From positions 1-64,000 of the forward strand of contig JAJPEN010000033.1 of NCBI GenBank assembly GCA_021166835.1: a stretch of DNA of 64,000 nt, written 5' to 3'. The number at the start of each line of letters is the position of its first letter. The stretch's first letter is position 1. The stretch comes from Burkholderiaceae bacterium (lineage in GTDB: Bacteria > Pseudomonadota > Gammaproteobacteria > Burkholderiales > Burkholderiaceae). The translations under genes were made by a program, and so were the position numbers. The notes below the pieces were generated by a model. It worked only from the letters and a program-made list of their open reading frames with translations. It was not told the DNA's origin and did no database searches. Positions 8,584 to 16,935 of this stretch are shown in pieces.

Positions 8584-8819
8584 GCGCTGCGCGAGAGACG
8601 CAGCCGGACCTCGCCCGGTTCGCCGTCGACGATCTCGGCCGACCAGCCGATCTCGGCGAGTTCGGGGTAGAGCAGTTGCGGGTCGCGGTCGTGATGGACG
8701 ACGACGGTGCGGTCGTCGTCGATCGAGCGCACGAGCGAGAGGATCTGCACCAGCGGCTGCGGGGCCGACAGGCCCCGTACGTCGATGTGGATGTCGTCGG
8801 CTTCGGTCCAGCGCTTCAT
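8580..8819 (-). CDS. DUF2249 domain protein
   Basis: This short soluble protein (79 residues) has the DUF2249 pattern: an N-terminal D-V-R-G-L-S-A-P-Q-P, then H-H-D-R-D-P-Q-L-L, and a C-terminal W-x-A-E-I segment. The fold is thought to resemble TusA/SirA. Family members cluster with hemerythrin, NnrS-like and norCB genes, which suggests a role in nitric-oxide metabolism, but no activity is established. It is coupled to the downstream membrane-protein gene by an ATGA overlap and lies 25 bp after the aryl-CoA ligase, so transcription may continue from the ligase operon. Confidence 0.75.
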   Translation of the reverse strand: MKRWTEADDIHIDVRGLSAPQPLVQILSLVRSIDDDRTVVVHHDRDPQLLYPELAEIGWSAEIVDGEPGEVRLRLSRSA

Positions 8820-8830
8820 CTCACCGGGCC

Positions 8831-8856
8831 CTCATTGCGTCCCCTCACTGCGTCTT
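8831..8856. repeat. Tandem duplication around the ligase stop codon
   Basis: Two 13-bp units (10 of 13 identical) include the stop codon of the aryl-CoA ligase and a second in-phase copy of its TGA shifted by 13 bp. A further TGA follows 11 bp on. See the two longer arrays at 18255 and 37981 for the same pattern. Confidence 0.5.
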
Positions 8857-10293
8857 GTGCAGATCCTGCAGCTTGCGCCGGATGAGCTTGCCGGTGGCGG
8901 TGCGGGGCAGCGCGTCGATCGGGTGGAACCAGCGCGGACGCCGGAACGGCGGCATCGACTGCGTATGTTCGCGCAGCGCCGCTTCCGCGCGCGGCAGGCT
9001 CGCGTCGTCCTTCGGCACGTAGAACACGGCTACGGCATCGAGCCCGTCGTCATCGGGCACGAGGACTGCCGCCGCCTCGAGGATGTCGGGGCTGACCAGG
9101 CCGAGCGTTTCCTCGATCGCGATGAGATCCACCCAGCGGCCGTGCACCTTGACCAGCGATCCCTCGCGGCCGGCGAAGCGCCAGGAGCCGTCGGGTTGCG
9201 GCTCGAAGAGGTCGCTCGGGCAGAAGCGCCCGTCGCGGAAATGCTCGGCCTGGTCTGCCGGTAGGTTCCAGTAGCCGAGCGCGATCATCGGCGCGGCGAA
9301 CGACAGCCGGGTGGGCGATGCGCCGTTCCCGGCGAGCGGGCGCGCATCGATGCCGGGCGAGGGGCGCAGTCCGCGGCCGTCGTCGCGGTCGGTCATGACG
9401 AGCACGAGCGTCTCGGAGGCGCCGTAGCCGTTGATGATCGACGCGCCGGTCTGCCGACGCCATTCGTCGCGCAGGTCTACCGACAGGGCTTCGCCAGCCG
9501 AGACGAAGCGGCGCACGCCGTCGCGCACGAGCTGGGCGGCCAGGCCCTCCTTGAGGAGATTGCGGTACAGCGACGGCACGCTGCACAGCACCGTCGGATG
9601 GGTGCGCGCAACGGTCTGCGCAACGCCCGCGGCAGTGGGCCAGGCGGGGTCGAGAACGATCGAGGCGCCCAGCTTCAGGCCCGCGTAGAGCGCGTTCGTC
9701 TGCGGGTAGGAGAAGAACATCTTCGAGCTGGCGAAGATCCGGTCGCCGGCGCCCGCGCCGACGACTTCGGCGGTGACGCGCTCGATCTCGCCGGCGAAGC
9801 GATGGCCGTGCACGACCGCCTTCGGCTTCCCGCTGGTGCCCGACGAGTGCACCCAGACGGCCGCTTGCGTCGGTTCGCAGGCCAGCGGCTCGACCGCCGC
9901 ACTCCTTTCCTGATCGGCCAGCCATTCCTCGAGGGGAACGACGGATGCGCGCCAGGGTTCGGGCGTCTGCTCGCGCGACTCGGCGAGCACGAAGCGGAAT
10001 CCGGCGGCGTCGAGCATCGCTCTCCACTCCGCTTCGGAGAGTCGGGGATTGACGCCGACCGCGACGCCGCCGGCCCAGATGCAGCCGAGGAAGGCGTCGA
10101 CCCAGGCGAAGCCGTCGCACAGCTGCACCGCGACGCGCTCGCCCGGTTGCAGGCCGCGGGCCAGCCAGGCACCGGCGGCGCGGGCGACCGAATCGCGCAG
10201 CTGCGCGTAGCTGCGCGTCTGTCCGTCGCACACCAGGGCGATGTCGTCCGCCCTGCCGTTCTGGAGGAGAACCGAGGCCGCATTGCACTTCAT
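8845..10293 (-). CDS. Benzoate-CoA-ligase-family aryl-CoA ligase
   Basis: This is an AMP-forming acyl-CoA synthetase of 482 residues that would activate an aromatic acid with ATP and CoA. The P-loop-like motif S-S-G-T-S-G-K-P-K lies near residue 150, the Y-G-A-S-E-T motif follows, and the C-terminal P-R-T-A-T-G-K-L-I-R lysine motif is intact. F-F-S-Y after S-S-K-M resembles benzoate- and hydroxybenzoate-CoA ligases. It is about 40 residues shorter at the N-terminus than benzoate-CoA ligases I know. The ATG has an AGGAAG site. It lies 32 bp after paaK. Benzoate, a hydroxybenzoate or a related acid are all possible substrates. Confidence 0.8.
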   Translation of the reverse strand: MKCNAASVLLQNGRADDIALVCDGQTRSYAQLRDSVARAAGAWLARGLQPGERVAVQLCDGFAWVDAFLGCIWAGGVAVGVNPRLSEAEWRAMLDAAGFRFVLAESREQTPEPWRASVVPLEEWLADQERSAAVEPLACEPTQAAVWVHSSGTSGKPKAVVHGHRFAGEIERVTAEVVGAGAGDRIFASSKMFFSYPQTNALYAGLKLGASIVLDPAWPTAAGVAQTVARTHPTVLCSVPSLYRNLLKEGLAAQLVRDGVRRFVSAGEALSVDLRDEWRRQTGASIINGYGASETLVLVMTDRDDGRGLRPSPGIDARPLAGNGASPTRLSFAAPMIALGYWNLPADQAEHFRDGRFCPSDLFEPQPDGSWRFAGREGSLVKVHGRWVDLIAIEETLGLVSPDILEAAAVLVPDDDGLDAVAVFYVPKDDASLPRAEAALREHTQSMPPFRRPRWFHPIDALPRTATGKLIRRKLQDLHKTQ

Positions 10294-10325
10294 GGCCGCT
10301 TCCTGTTCAGGCTTCGATGCGCTGC

Positions 10326-11672
10326 CTAGCCTTTCGGGCGCAGGTCGCGAACGCGAACCGCCTTGCCCTGCGAGCGCGGGATTTCGCCGGGCTTCTTCAC
10401 CGATACCACGGTGGAGATGCCGATCATCGACTTGATGTGATGCGCGATCTGCTTGCCGATGTGCGCGTACCCGCTCTCCGGCACGCCCGGCTGCGCTTCG
10501 GCTTCGATCGACACGTTGTCGAGCGATCCCTGGCGCTCGACGACGAGCTGATAGTGCGGAGCGACGTCGGGCAGGCCGACGAGCACCGCCTCGACCTGCG
10601 ACGGATAGACGTTCACGCCGCGGATGATCAGCATGTCGTCGTTGCGGCCGGTGACGCGCAGGATGCGCACGTGCGTGCGGCCGCAGTCGCAGGGCGCGGT
10701 GCTGAGCTTCGTGATGTCGCGCGTGCGGTAGCGGATCATCGGCAGCGCCTGCTTGGTGAGCGTCGTGATGACCAGCTCGCCGGCTTCGCCTTCGGGCAGC
10801 GGCTGGCCGCTGTCGGGGTCGATCACCTCGAACAGGAAGTGATCTTCCCAGCCGTGCAGTCCGTTGCGGTGTTCGCACTCGCAGGCCACGCCCGGGCCCA
10901 TGATCTCGGACAGTCCGTAGATGTCCATCGCCTTCAGCCCGAGGCGCGCCTCGATCTCGCGGCGCATCGCGTCGCTCCACGGCTCGGCGCCGAAGATGCC
11001 GATCTGCAGCGGACCCTTGGAGAGATCGACGCCCATGTTCCCGGCCACTTCCGCGATCGCGAGCGCGTACGACGGCGTGGCGCACAGCACCCGCGCTTTG
11101 AGGTCGACGATCAACTGCACCTGCCGCTCGGTGGAGCCGCCGGAAACCGGCACCACCGCGCAGCCCAGCCGTTCGGCTCCGTAATGCGCGCCCAGCCCGC
11201 CGGTGAACAGGCCGTAGCCGTAGGCGTTGTGAACGACGTCGCCCTTGCGCGCGCCGGCCGCGGCGAAGGAGCGCGCGACGAGATCGGACCAGTTCGACAG
11301 ATCGCCAGGCGTGTACGCGACGACCGTCGGCTTGCCGGTGGTGCCCGACGAGGCGTGCACGCGGGAGATCTCGCCCAGCGGGCGCGCGAGCATGCCGAAG
11401 GGGTACTGGTCGCGCAGGTCGGTCTTGACGGTGAACGGCAGGTGGCGCACGTCGTCGAGCGAGGCGATGGCCGCCGGGTCGATGCCGGCCGCCTCGAGGC
11501 GCGAGCGGTGCAGCGGAACGTTGTCCCAGGCGTTGCGCAGCGTCTCGCGCAGCCGCGCGAGCTGCAGTTCGACCAGCCGCTCGCGCGGCATCGTCTCGGA
11601 TTCGCCGTGCAGGTACGTGCCGGCACCCTGGGGGCTGCGGGTTGCGGGGTTCGCGGTCGTCGTCACGGCCAT
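10326..11672 (-). CDS. paaK: Phenylacetate-CoA ligase
   Basis: This 448-residue AMP-forming ligase is of the PaaK type, which converts phenylacetate to phenylacetyl-CoA. Diagnostic segments are the ATP loop S-S-G-T-T-G-K-P-T near residue 108, Y-G-L-S-E-I-M-G-P-G, a R-Y-R-T-R-D hinge region, and the zinc-like cluster C-D-C-G-R-T typical of PaaK. An AGGAGA site precedes the ATG by seven bases. It lies between the thioesterase (35 bp upstream) and the second ligase (32 bp downstream) in one minus-strand operon. Because no paaABC oxygenase genes are present, it more likely feeds the anaerobic benzoyl-CoA route, though the aerobic pathway could be elsewhere. Confidence 0.9.
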   Translation of the reverse strand: MAVTTTANPATRSPQGAGTYLHGESETMPRERLVELQLARLRETLRNAWDNVPLHRSRLEAAGIDPAAIASLDDVRHLPFTVKTDLRDQYPFGMLARPLGEISRVHASSGTTGKPTVVAYTPGDLSNWSDLVARSFAAAGARKGDVVHNAYGYGLFTGGLGAHYGAERLGCAVVPVSGGSTERQVQLIVDLKARVLCATPSYALAIAEVAGNMGVDLSKGPLQIGIFGAEPWSDAMRREIEARLGLKAMDIYGLSEIMGPGVACECEHRNGLHGWEDHFLFEVIDPDSGQPLPEGEAGELVITTLTKQALPMIRYRTRDITKLSTAPCDCGRTHVRILRVTGRNDDMLIIRGVNVYPSQVEAVLVGLPDVAPHYQLVVERQGSLDNVSIEAEAQPGVPESGYAHIGKQIAHHIKSMIGISTVVSVKKPGEIPRSQGKAVRVRDLRPKG

Positions 11673-11707
11673 CGGAAGTCTCCTGTTCTGCGAAATCGGT
11701 TCGTGCT

Positions 11708-12115
11708 TCAGGCCAGGCCGGCCTTCTGCGCCTTGGCCGCCAGCCTGGCGAGCGTGGTCTCCACGCCGACGACGAAGCGGTTGTGCCTGCCGCGGCAGAT
11801 CGGCTCGATGCTGTCGCGGCCTTCGACCTCGAGCGATATCGCTCGGCCCTTCACTTCGGACACCGTGACGGTGATCTCGACGTCCATGCCCATCAGCGTG
11901 GCGGCGAGATGCTCGACCTCGATGCGCGTGGCGACCGAGTCTTCGCCGGCATCGAGATGCCCGAGCAGCAGCTCGCGGGAGATGCGGTCGATGTCGAGGA
12001 CGAGCATCGGAGTGGCGTAGACGTGAACCTTCTCGCCCATGGAGTCGATCGCGCGCTCGCGGTCGACATGGATCTGCCGCGTGACGGAAAGGCCCCTGGC
12101 CAGCGAATCCTTCAT
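11708..12115 (-). CDS. Hotdog-fold acyl-CoA thioesterase (FlK-like)
   Basis: This 135-residue protein has the fluoroacetyl-CoA-thioesterase-like hotdog pattern, with V-Y-A-T-P-M-L-V early and R-I-E-V-E-H-L-A-A-T-L-M-G-M in the middle, plus G-R-H-N-R-F near the C-terminus. The start is set at the ATG preceded by a GGGGAAG-like site; longer readings run into the inverted repeat at 12143-12303 and are not credible. It is the first gene of the minus-strand ligase operon. Such thioesterases probably release CoA from dead-end aromatic acyl-CoAs; the substrate cannot be read from the sequence. Confidence 0.8.
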   Translation of the reverse strand: MKDSLARGLSVTRQIHVDRERAIDSMGEKVHVYATPMLVLDIDRISRELLLGHLDAGEDSVATRIEVEHLAATLMGMDVEITVTVSEVKGRAISLEVEGRDSIEPICRGRHNRFVVGVETTLARLAAKAQKAGLA

Positions 12116-12142
12116 TCCGCTTCCCCGTTCTGCTGGCTTCTC

Positions 12143-12303
12143 AGAAGCTGTGAATGAATCCGGCGTGCCCGAGCGGGCCGCCCAAGTGCGCCCAATCAAG
12201 GCGCAAAGCGCAGCCGTAGCTCGGGCTACGGCGAGCATTTGCAACGCAGAGTGGGCGCGCCTGGGCGGAACGAGCGGGCATGACGGATTCGTTCACAGCT
12301 TCT
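12143..12303. repeat. Long imperfect palindrome (about 160 bp)
   Basis: The two arms, each about 80 bases, are imperfect reverse complements, beginning and ending with agaagctgtgaa / ttcacagcttct. The centre is a strong hairpin with arms gccgtagc (12213-12220) and gctacggc (12225-12232) and a tcgg loop. It lies between the end of the liv operon and the start of the thioesterase operon, both on the minus strand. It may terminate liv transcription or be a small mobile element. It contains no gene I can support. Confidence 0.8.
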
Positions 12304-12319
12304 CCGGATGCCGGTTTCG

Positions 12320-13021
12320 TCAGAGGCCGAGATAGGCCTGCTGCACGCGGGGGTTGCCGAGCAGTTCGGCGCCGCTGCCGGCGAGCGAGATCCGGCCGAC
12401 TTCGAGCACGTAGGCGCGATCGGCGATCGACAGCGCGGCGCGCGCGTTCTGGTCGACGAGAAGGATGGTGGTTGCCGCGTCCTTCAGCGCGCGCACCGTG
12501 GCGAAGATCTCGGCCACCAGGCGCGGCGCGAGACCCATGCTCGGCTCGTCGAGCAGCAGCAGCTTCGGGCGCGTCATCAGCGCGCGGCCCATCGCCAGCA
12601 TCTGCTGCTGCCCGCCCGAGAGCGTGCCCGCTGCCTCGCGGCGCTTCTTCGCGAGGACGGGGAACAGCGAATAGACGCGCTCGAGTCCGTTTGCCACCTC
12701 GCTCGACGGGCGGACGAAGGCGCCCAGCCGCAGGTTGTCGTCGACCGACAGCGGGCCGAACACCTGCCGGCCTTCGGGCACCTGGACGATGCCCATGCTC
12801 ACCCGCCTGCGGGGCGCCGCGCGGGTGACGTCTTCGCCCTCGAAATGCACGCTGCCGGAGGCGATCGGCTGCACGCCCGACAGCGCGCGCAACAGCGTCG
12901 TCTTGCCGGCGCCGTTGGCGCCGACGAGCGCCACCAGCTCTCCGCTGCCGACCTGCAGGCTGACGTCGTGCAGCGCCGTGATGCGGCCGTAGCGGCTCGA
13001 CAGGGCGCGGACCTCAAGCAT
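12320..13021 (-). CDS. livF: Branched-chain-type ABC transporter ATPase LivF
   Basis: This is the second of two ATPases of a HAAT-family importer. Its 233 residues carry Walker A G-A-N-G-A-G-K-T-T, the signature L-S-G-G-Q-Q-Q and Walker B L-L-L-L-D-E-P-S. V-P-E-G-R-Q-V-F is the usual LivF Q-loop neighbourhood. It overlaps livG by 8 bp. Because the operon sits beside aryl-CoA ligases and BadM-like regulation, the cargo is more likely an aromatic acid than leucine. It is the last gene of the operon, whose 3' end abuts the long palindrome. Confidence 0.93.
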   Translation of the reverse strand: MLEVRALSSRYGRITALHDVSLQVGSGELVALVGANGAGKTTLLRALSGVQPIASGSVHFEGEDVTRAAPRRRVSMGIVQVPEGRQVFGPLSVDDNLRLGAFVRPSSEVANGLERVYSLFPVLAKKRREAAGTLSGGQQQMLAMGRALMTRPKLLLLDEPSMGLAPRLVAEIFATVRALKDAATTILLVDQNARAALSIADRAYVLEVGRISLAGSGAELLGNPRVQQAYLGL

Positions 13022-13793
13022 GCGCGACCTCGTCGGTGGCGGCGCCGAGATAGGCTTCGACGACGCGCGGATCGGAGCGGACTTCCTCCGCCGTGCCCTC
13101 GCACAGCTTGCGTCCGTAGTCGAGCACGACGATGCGGTCGGAGACCCCCATGACCAGCTTCATGTTGTGCTCGACGAGCACGACCGTGGTGCCGCCGCGG
13201 GCGAGCTGGCGAATCAGCTCGCCGATCTCCATCGATTCGGTGGGGTTCAGCCCGGCCGCCGGTTCGTCGAGCAGCAGGAACCGGGGCCCGCCGGCGATCG
13301 CGCGGGCGATCTCCAGCCGCTTGAGCGCCCCGTAGGGCATGGAGTCGGCGCCGGCGTCGGCGTAATCGGCCAGTCCGACGAAGCGCAGCAGCTGCATCGA
13401 CTGCTCGCGCGATTCGCGCTCCCCGCGCGCCAGCGACGGCGTGCGCAGCATCGTCGACCACAGCGAACAGCGCTCGCGCAGATGACGGCCGGTCATCACG
13501 TTCTCGAGCGCCGTCATGTTGGCGAAGATCTGCAGGTTCTGGAAGGTGCGGCCGATGCCGGCCGCGGCGAAGCCGTGGGCGGGCGCTCCGGTGAGGTCGC
13601 GGCCGTCGAAGAAGATGCGGCCGGCGCTTGGCTGGTATACGCCGGTGAGCAGGTTCAGCAGAGTGGTCTTGCCCGCGCCGTTGGGGCCGATGATCGAATG
13701 CACGCTGCCTGCGGCCAGCTCGAAGGACAGGTTCTGGACGGCGTGCACGCCGCCGAACTCCTTCGACAGATTGTCGACGCGCAGCGTGCTCAT
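13014..13793 (-). CDS. livG: Branched-chain-type ABC transporter ATPase LivG
   Basis: This ATPase (259 residues) has Walker A G-P-N-G-A-G-K-T-T, the degenerate LivG signature Y-G-A-L-K-R-L-E-I-A-R-A and Walker B F-L-L-L-D-E-P-A-A-G-L-N-P. The longer insert between Walker A and the signature is typical of LivG compared with LivF. The ATG overlaps the livM stop by four bases and the 3' end overlaps livF, so all four membrane and ATPase genes are translationally chained. It pairs with LivF at the cytoplasmic face of LivHM. Confidence 0.93.
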   Translation of the reverse strand: MSTLRVDNLSKEFGGVHAVQNLSFELAAGSVHSIIGPNGAGKTTLLNLLTGVYQPSAGRIFFDGRDLTGAPAHGFAAAGIGRTFQNLQIFANMTALENVMTGRHLRERCSLWSTMLRTPSLARGERESREQSMQLLRFVGLADYADAGADSMPYGALKRLEIARAIAGGPRFLLLDEPAAGLNPTESMEIGELIRQLARGGTTVVLVEHNMKLVMGVSDRIVVLDYGRKLCEGTAEEVRSDPRVVEAYLGAATDEVAHA

Positions 13794-14788
13794 CGCGAGC
13801 GGCGTCCGAAGCGCGCGGCCAGCGTGGGCACCGCGCCGCGCGGGAAGAAGATCATCGTGACCATCATCACCGCGCCGAGCACGACCATTTCGTACTCCTT
13901 CACGACGGTGAGGGCCTGCGGCAGCACGGTGAGCACGGCGGCTCCGACGACGGCGCCGAAGGTGGACGCCATGCCGCCGAAGACGACCATCGTGACCAGC
14001 TCCACCGAATGCATGAACGATGCCTTCGACGGCGTGACGAAGCCGCTGTAGAACGCGGTTAGGCCGCCCGCCGCCGCGGCGAAGGCGGCCGACAGCACGA
14101 AGACCATGACCTTCTGGCCCGCGCTGTCGATGCCGACCACTTCGGCGGCGACCTCCGAGCCGTGCAGCGCCCGCAACGCGCGGCCGCGCGGCGAGTCGAT
14201 GAGGTTCAGCGCGAGCCAGACGGCGGCGACGAGGCAGGCGCCGACCACCCAGTACCACATGCGCTCGCCCTGCACGGCGAAGCCGAAGACGGAGAAGGAG
14301 GGCACCGGCATGCCGTCGGGGCCGCCGGTGATCCGGTCTTCGTTGGCCAGCACGATCGCGATGATGATGCCCAGCCCGAGCGTGGCCATCGCCAGGTAGT
14401 TGCCCTTCAGCCGCAGGATCGGACGACCGACGACGAAGGCGAGCAGCGACACCGCGGCAGTGGCGAGCACGAGCGCGGCAAAGGGCGGCACGCCCCAGTT
14501 CGCCGCGAGCAGCGCCGAGCCGTAGGCGCCCAGGCCGAAGAAGCCCGCGTGGCCGAGGCTGATCTGGCCGGCATAGCCGATCAGCAGGTTCAGGCCCACG
14601 CAGACGATCGCGTTCAGGCAGACGAGGATGGCCACGTCGTAGAAATACGCGTTGACCAGCGCGAACGGCAGCAGCGCGAGAACCAGCGCGAGCACCGCCA
14701 GGCCGCGCAGGCGCGGCGCGACGCGCGGGGATGCGGGAAGCGCCGGGGCTTCAGACCCGCTCGCTCTTGACTGCGCCAAGGATTCCAT
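13790..14788 (-). CDS. livM: Branched-chain-type ABC permease LivM
   Basis: This is one of two membrane subunits of the importer, 332 residues with about eight to ten hydrophobic segments. The LivM hallmark G-Y-A-G-Q-I-S-L-G-H-A-G-F-F near residue 70 and the G-N-Y-L-A-M-A-T-L segment are intact. The only credible ATG lies 38 bp inside livH, an unusually long overlap for this family, and the intervening N-terminus (Ser/Ala/Pro-rich) is not conserved-looking; a downstream GTG or TTG start cannot be excluded. Confidence 0.9.
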   Translation of the reverse strand: MESLAQSRASGSEAPALPASPRVAPRLRGLAVLALVLALLPFALVNAYFYDVAILVCLNAIVCVGLNLLIGYAGQISLGHAGFFGLGAYGSALLAANWGVPPFAALVLATAAVSLLAFVVGRPILRLKGNYLAMATLGLGIIIAIVLANEDRITGGPDGMPVPSFSVFGFAVQGERMWYWVVGACLVAAVWLALNLIDSPRGRALRALHGSEVAAEVVGIDSAGQKVMVFVLSAAFAAAAGGLTAFYSGFVTPSKASFMHSVELVTMVVFGGMASTFGAVVGAAVLTVLPQALTVVKEYEMVVLGAVMMVTMIFFPRGAVPTLAARFGRRSR

Positions 14789-15626
14789 CGGGTCGGAAGA
14801 AGAGAACGACGAGGATCAGCACGAAGGCAAGGACGTCCTTGTAGGCCGAAGAGACGTATCCGGCGCCCAGGCTTTCGAGCAGCCCGAGCACGAGCCCGCC
14901 GACGATCGCGCCGGGGAAGCTGCCGAGCCCGCCGAGGATGGCGGCGGCGAAGCCTTTCAGGCCGAGCATGATGCCGACCTCGTACGAGGTGAAGGTGATC
15001 GGGGCGATCAGCACGCCGGCGAGCGCGCCGAGCCCCGCGGCGAGTCCGAAGCTGGCGAACAGCACTTTCTTGATGTCGATGCCGACCAGCTGCGCCGCCA
15101 GCGGGTTGTACGACGTGGCGAGCATCGCCTTGCCGAGCACCGTGCGGCGGAAGAACCAGGAGAGCGCGATGACCACCGCCACCGTGGCGCCGAGCACCCA
15201 CAGGCTCTGCGGGACGATGGTGGCGCCGAGGAAGGCGATCGGCGTGTCGCCCGACAGCGGGGCGAGCGCGTGGATGTTCTTGTCCCAGACGAGCTGCGCG
15301 ACGCCGCGCAGGAAGATCGACGCGCCGATGGTGATGATGATCAGCGTGACGATGTCGGCGTTCTTCGCGCGCCCGACGGCCAGGCGCTCGAGCGCCAGGC
15401 CGACGATCGCGGCGATGCCGATCGCGCCGAGGATCGCCACCGGCATGGGCACGCCGGTGGCGACGAGGGAGACGGCGCTCATGCCGCCGATCATCACGAA
15501 TTCGCCCTGGGCGAAGTTGATGACGCGGCTGGCGTTGAAGATGATCGAGAAGCCGAGCGCGACGAGCGCGTAGATCGAACCGGCGGTCAGTCCGCTGGCG
15601 AGGAACTGTACTGCCTGGCCGCCCAT
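14751..15626 (-). CDS. livH: Branched-chain-type ABC permease LivH
   Basis: This is the second membrane subunit, 291 residues with about eight hydrophobic segments. The LivH signature I-N-F-A-Q-G-E-F-V-M-I-G-G near residue 37 and the central Y-N-P-L-A-A-Q-L-V-G-I-D are present. It follows the binding-protein gene by 25 bp and overlaps livM. The E. coli order is livKHMGF, matched here (binding protein, H, M, G, F), so one transcript from upstream of 16830 is expected. Confidence 0.93.
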   Translation of the reverse strand: MGGQAVQFLASGLTAGSIYALVALGFSIIFNASRVINFAQGEFVMIGGMSAVSLVATGVPMPVAILGAIGIAAIVGLALERLAVGRAKNADIVTLIIITIGASIFLRGVAQLVWDKNIHALAPLSGDTPIAFLGATIVPQSLWVLGATVAVVIALSWFFRRTVLGKAMLATSYNPLAAQLVGIDIKKVLFASFGLAAGLGALAGVLIAPITFTSYEVGIMLGLKGFAAAILGGLGSFPGAIVGGLVLGLLESLGAGYVSSAYKDVLAFVLILVVLFFRPDGILGAVKSERV

Positions 15627-15651
15627 CTGCGCATCCCGCCCGGTGGTTCGA

Positions 15652-16830
15652 TCAGCGCTGGTTGTCGACGAGGGTCCAGTTGCCGTTGCGCACTTCCAGC
15701 ATGCGGAAGGCGCTCAGGTCCAGGCCCATGTGATCGGTGGGCGACATGTTGAACAGCCCGCCCGTGCCCATCAGGCCCTTGGTCTTCTCGATCTCGTCGC
15801 GCACTTTCTCCTTGTCGGTGCTGCCGGCGCGCTTGATCGCCTCGACGACGATCATCAGGCCGTCGTACGCGTGGCCGCCGAAGGTGGAGACGTCGGACTT
15901 GTACTTCGCTTCGTAGTCGTGCTTGTACGCGGTGACGACCGGCTTCTGCGGATCGTTGGCGGGCAGGATGTCGGCCACCAGCAGCGCGGCAGCGGGCAGG
16001 CGCACGCCTTCGGCGGCGTCACCGGAGAGCTTGACGTACTCCTTCGAGGCCACGCCGTGCGACTGGTAGAACGGTAGCGACAGGCCGACCTGCTTGTAGT
16101 TCTTCGTGACGATGGCCGGGCCCTGGCCGAAGCCGCAGTTCATCACGGCCTGCACGCCGGCGGTGCCCTTGATCTTCGTGAGCTGCGCCGTCATGTCGGT
16201 ATCGGCCGCGCCGTAGCTTTCGTCAGCCACGATCTCGATGCCGTATTTCGGAGCCACCTTCAGGCACTCGGCGCGCAGCGACTTGTCGAAGCCGCCGGCG
16301 CCGGAGATCAGCGCGAGCTTGCTCAGCTTGCGCTCGTTCATGTCGGTGAAGATCTTCTCGCAGGCCATGCGGTCGGTGTGCGGCGTCTTGAACACCCACT
16401 TCTTCACCGGCTCGATGATGACGACCGCGCCGGCGAGCGAGATGAACGGAATCTTGGCTTCCTCGACCAGCGGCACGGCGGCCATCGTTTCGCCGGTGGT
16501 GGTTCCGCCGATGATGAGGTCGACCTTGTCCTGCTCGATCAGGCGCTTGGTGAAGGTGCGCGCCTTCTCCGCGCTGCCGCCCGCGTCGTAGGAGATCAGC
16601 TCGAGCTTGCGTCCGAGCACGCCGCCCTGCGAGTTGATGCGTTCGACGTACATGTCGAGCGTCTTCTGCTCGGGGTCGCCGAGGAAGGAAGCGGGCCCGG
16701 TGACTGCGAGGAAGGCGCCGATCCGGATGGGTTCCTGCTGCGCGTATGCGCTGCCCGCGGCGGCTACCGACGTCGCGAACACCGCTGCTGCGATCCGCGC
16801 GGCTGCGCGGGTCCTGCCAATCGACTTCAT
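15652..16830 (-). CDS. Periplasmic amino/aromatic acid-binding protein (LivK family)
   Basis: This substrate-binding protein (392 residues) of the HAAT family has a cleavable signal peptide ending near A-Y-A-Q about residue 30. The type I periplasmic-binding fold begins I-R-I-G-A-F-L-A-V-T-G-P. A GGGAGACGAGG ribosome site precedes the ATG. It heads the liv operon and is divergent from the badL/badM-like pair. Closest in type to binding proteins found beside benzoate and phenylacetate genes, so an aromatic acid ligand is likely, but specificity cannot be read by eye. Confidence 0.85.
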   Translation of the reverse strand: MKSIGRTRAAARIAAAVFATSVAAAGSAYAQQEPIRIGAFLAVTGPASFLGDPEQKTLDMYVERINSQGGVLGRKLELISYDAGGSAEKARTFTKRLIEQDKVDLIIGGTTTGETMAAVPLVEEAKIPFISLAGAVVIIEPVKKWVFKTPHTDRMACEKIFTDMNERKLSKLALISGAGGFDKSLRAECLKVAPKYGIEIVADESYGAADTDMTAQLTKIKGTAGVQAVMNCGFGQGPAIVTKNYKQVGLSLPFYQSHGVASKEYVKLSGDAAEGVRLPAAALLVADILPANDPQKPVVTAYKHDYEAKYKSDVSTFGGHAYDGLMIVVEAIKRAGSTDKEKVRDEIEKTKGLMGTGGLFNMSPTDHMGLDLSAFRMLEVRNGNWTLVDNQR

Positions 16831-16884
16831 CCTCGTCTCCCTGTTGTTGACGCGTTCGAGAACCGTTTGAAGGTGCGGTTTCGC

Positions 16885-16935
16885 GTCGAACTTTCGACCG
16901 TACCGCGGAGTGGCGCCAGTCGGGAAGATCCCGAC
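16885..16935. promoter_or_regulatory. Two dyad sites between liv operon and badLM-like genes
   Basis: GTCGAA-CT-TTCGAC (16885-16898) is a perfect six-base-arm palindrome. GTCGGGA-AGA-TCCCGAC (16919-16935) has perfect seven-base arms. Both lie in the 240-bp divergent gap, 55-105 bp upstream of the binding-protein start. They are candidates for operators of the adjacent Rrf2-type regulator or another factor; no clear sigma-70 promoter is visible next to them. Confidence 0.35.

Noticed and set aside
12116..12244. Longer start for the thioesterase gene running through the palindrome
   Set aside because: The added 43 residues come from repeat DNA and lack family similarity, and the internal ATG has a ribosome site and fits the family length.
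14751..14788. Frameshift at the livH/livM junction because of the 38-bp overlap
   Set aside because: Both frames read through with full family domains; a long overlap or a later start explains it without an error.
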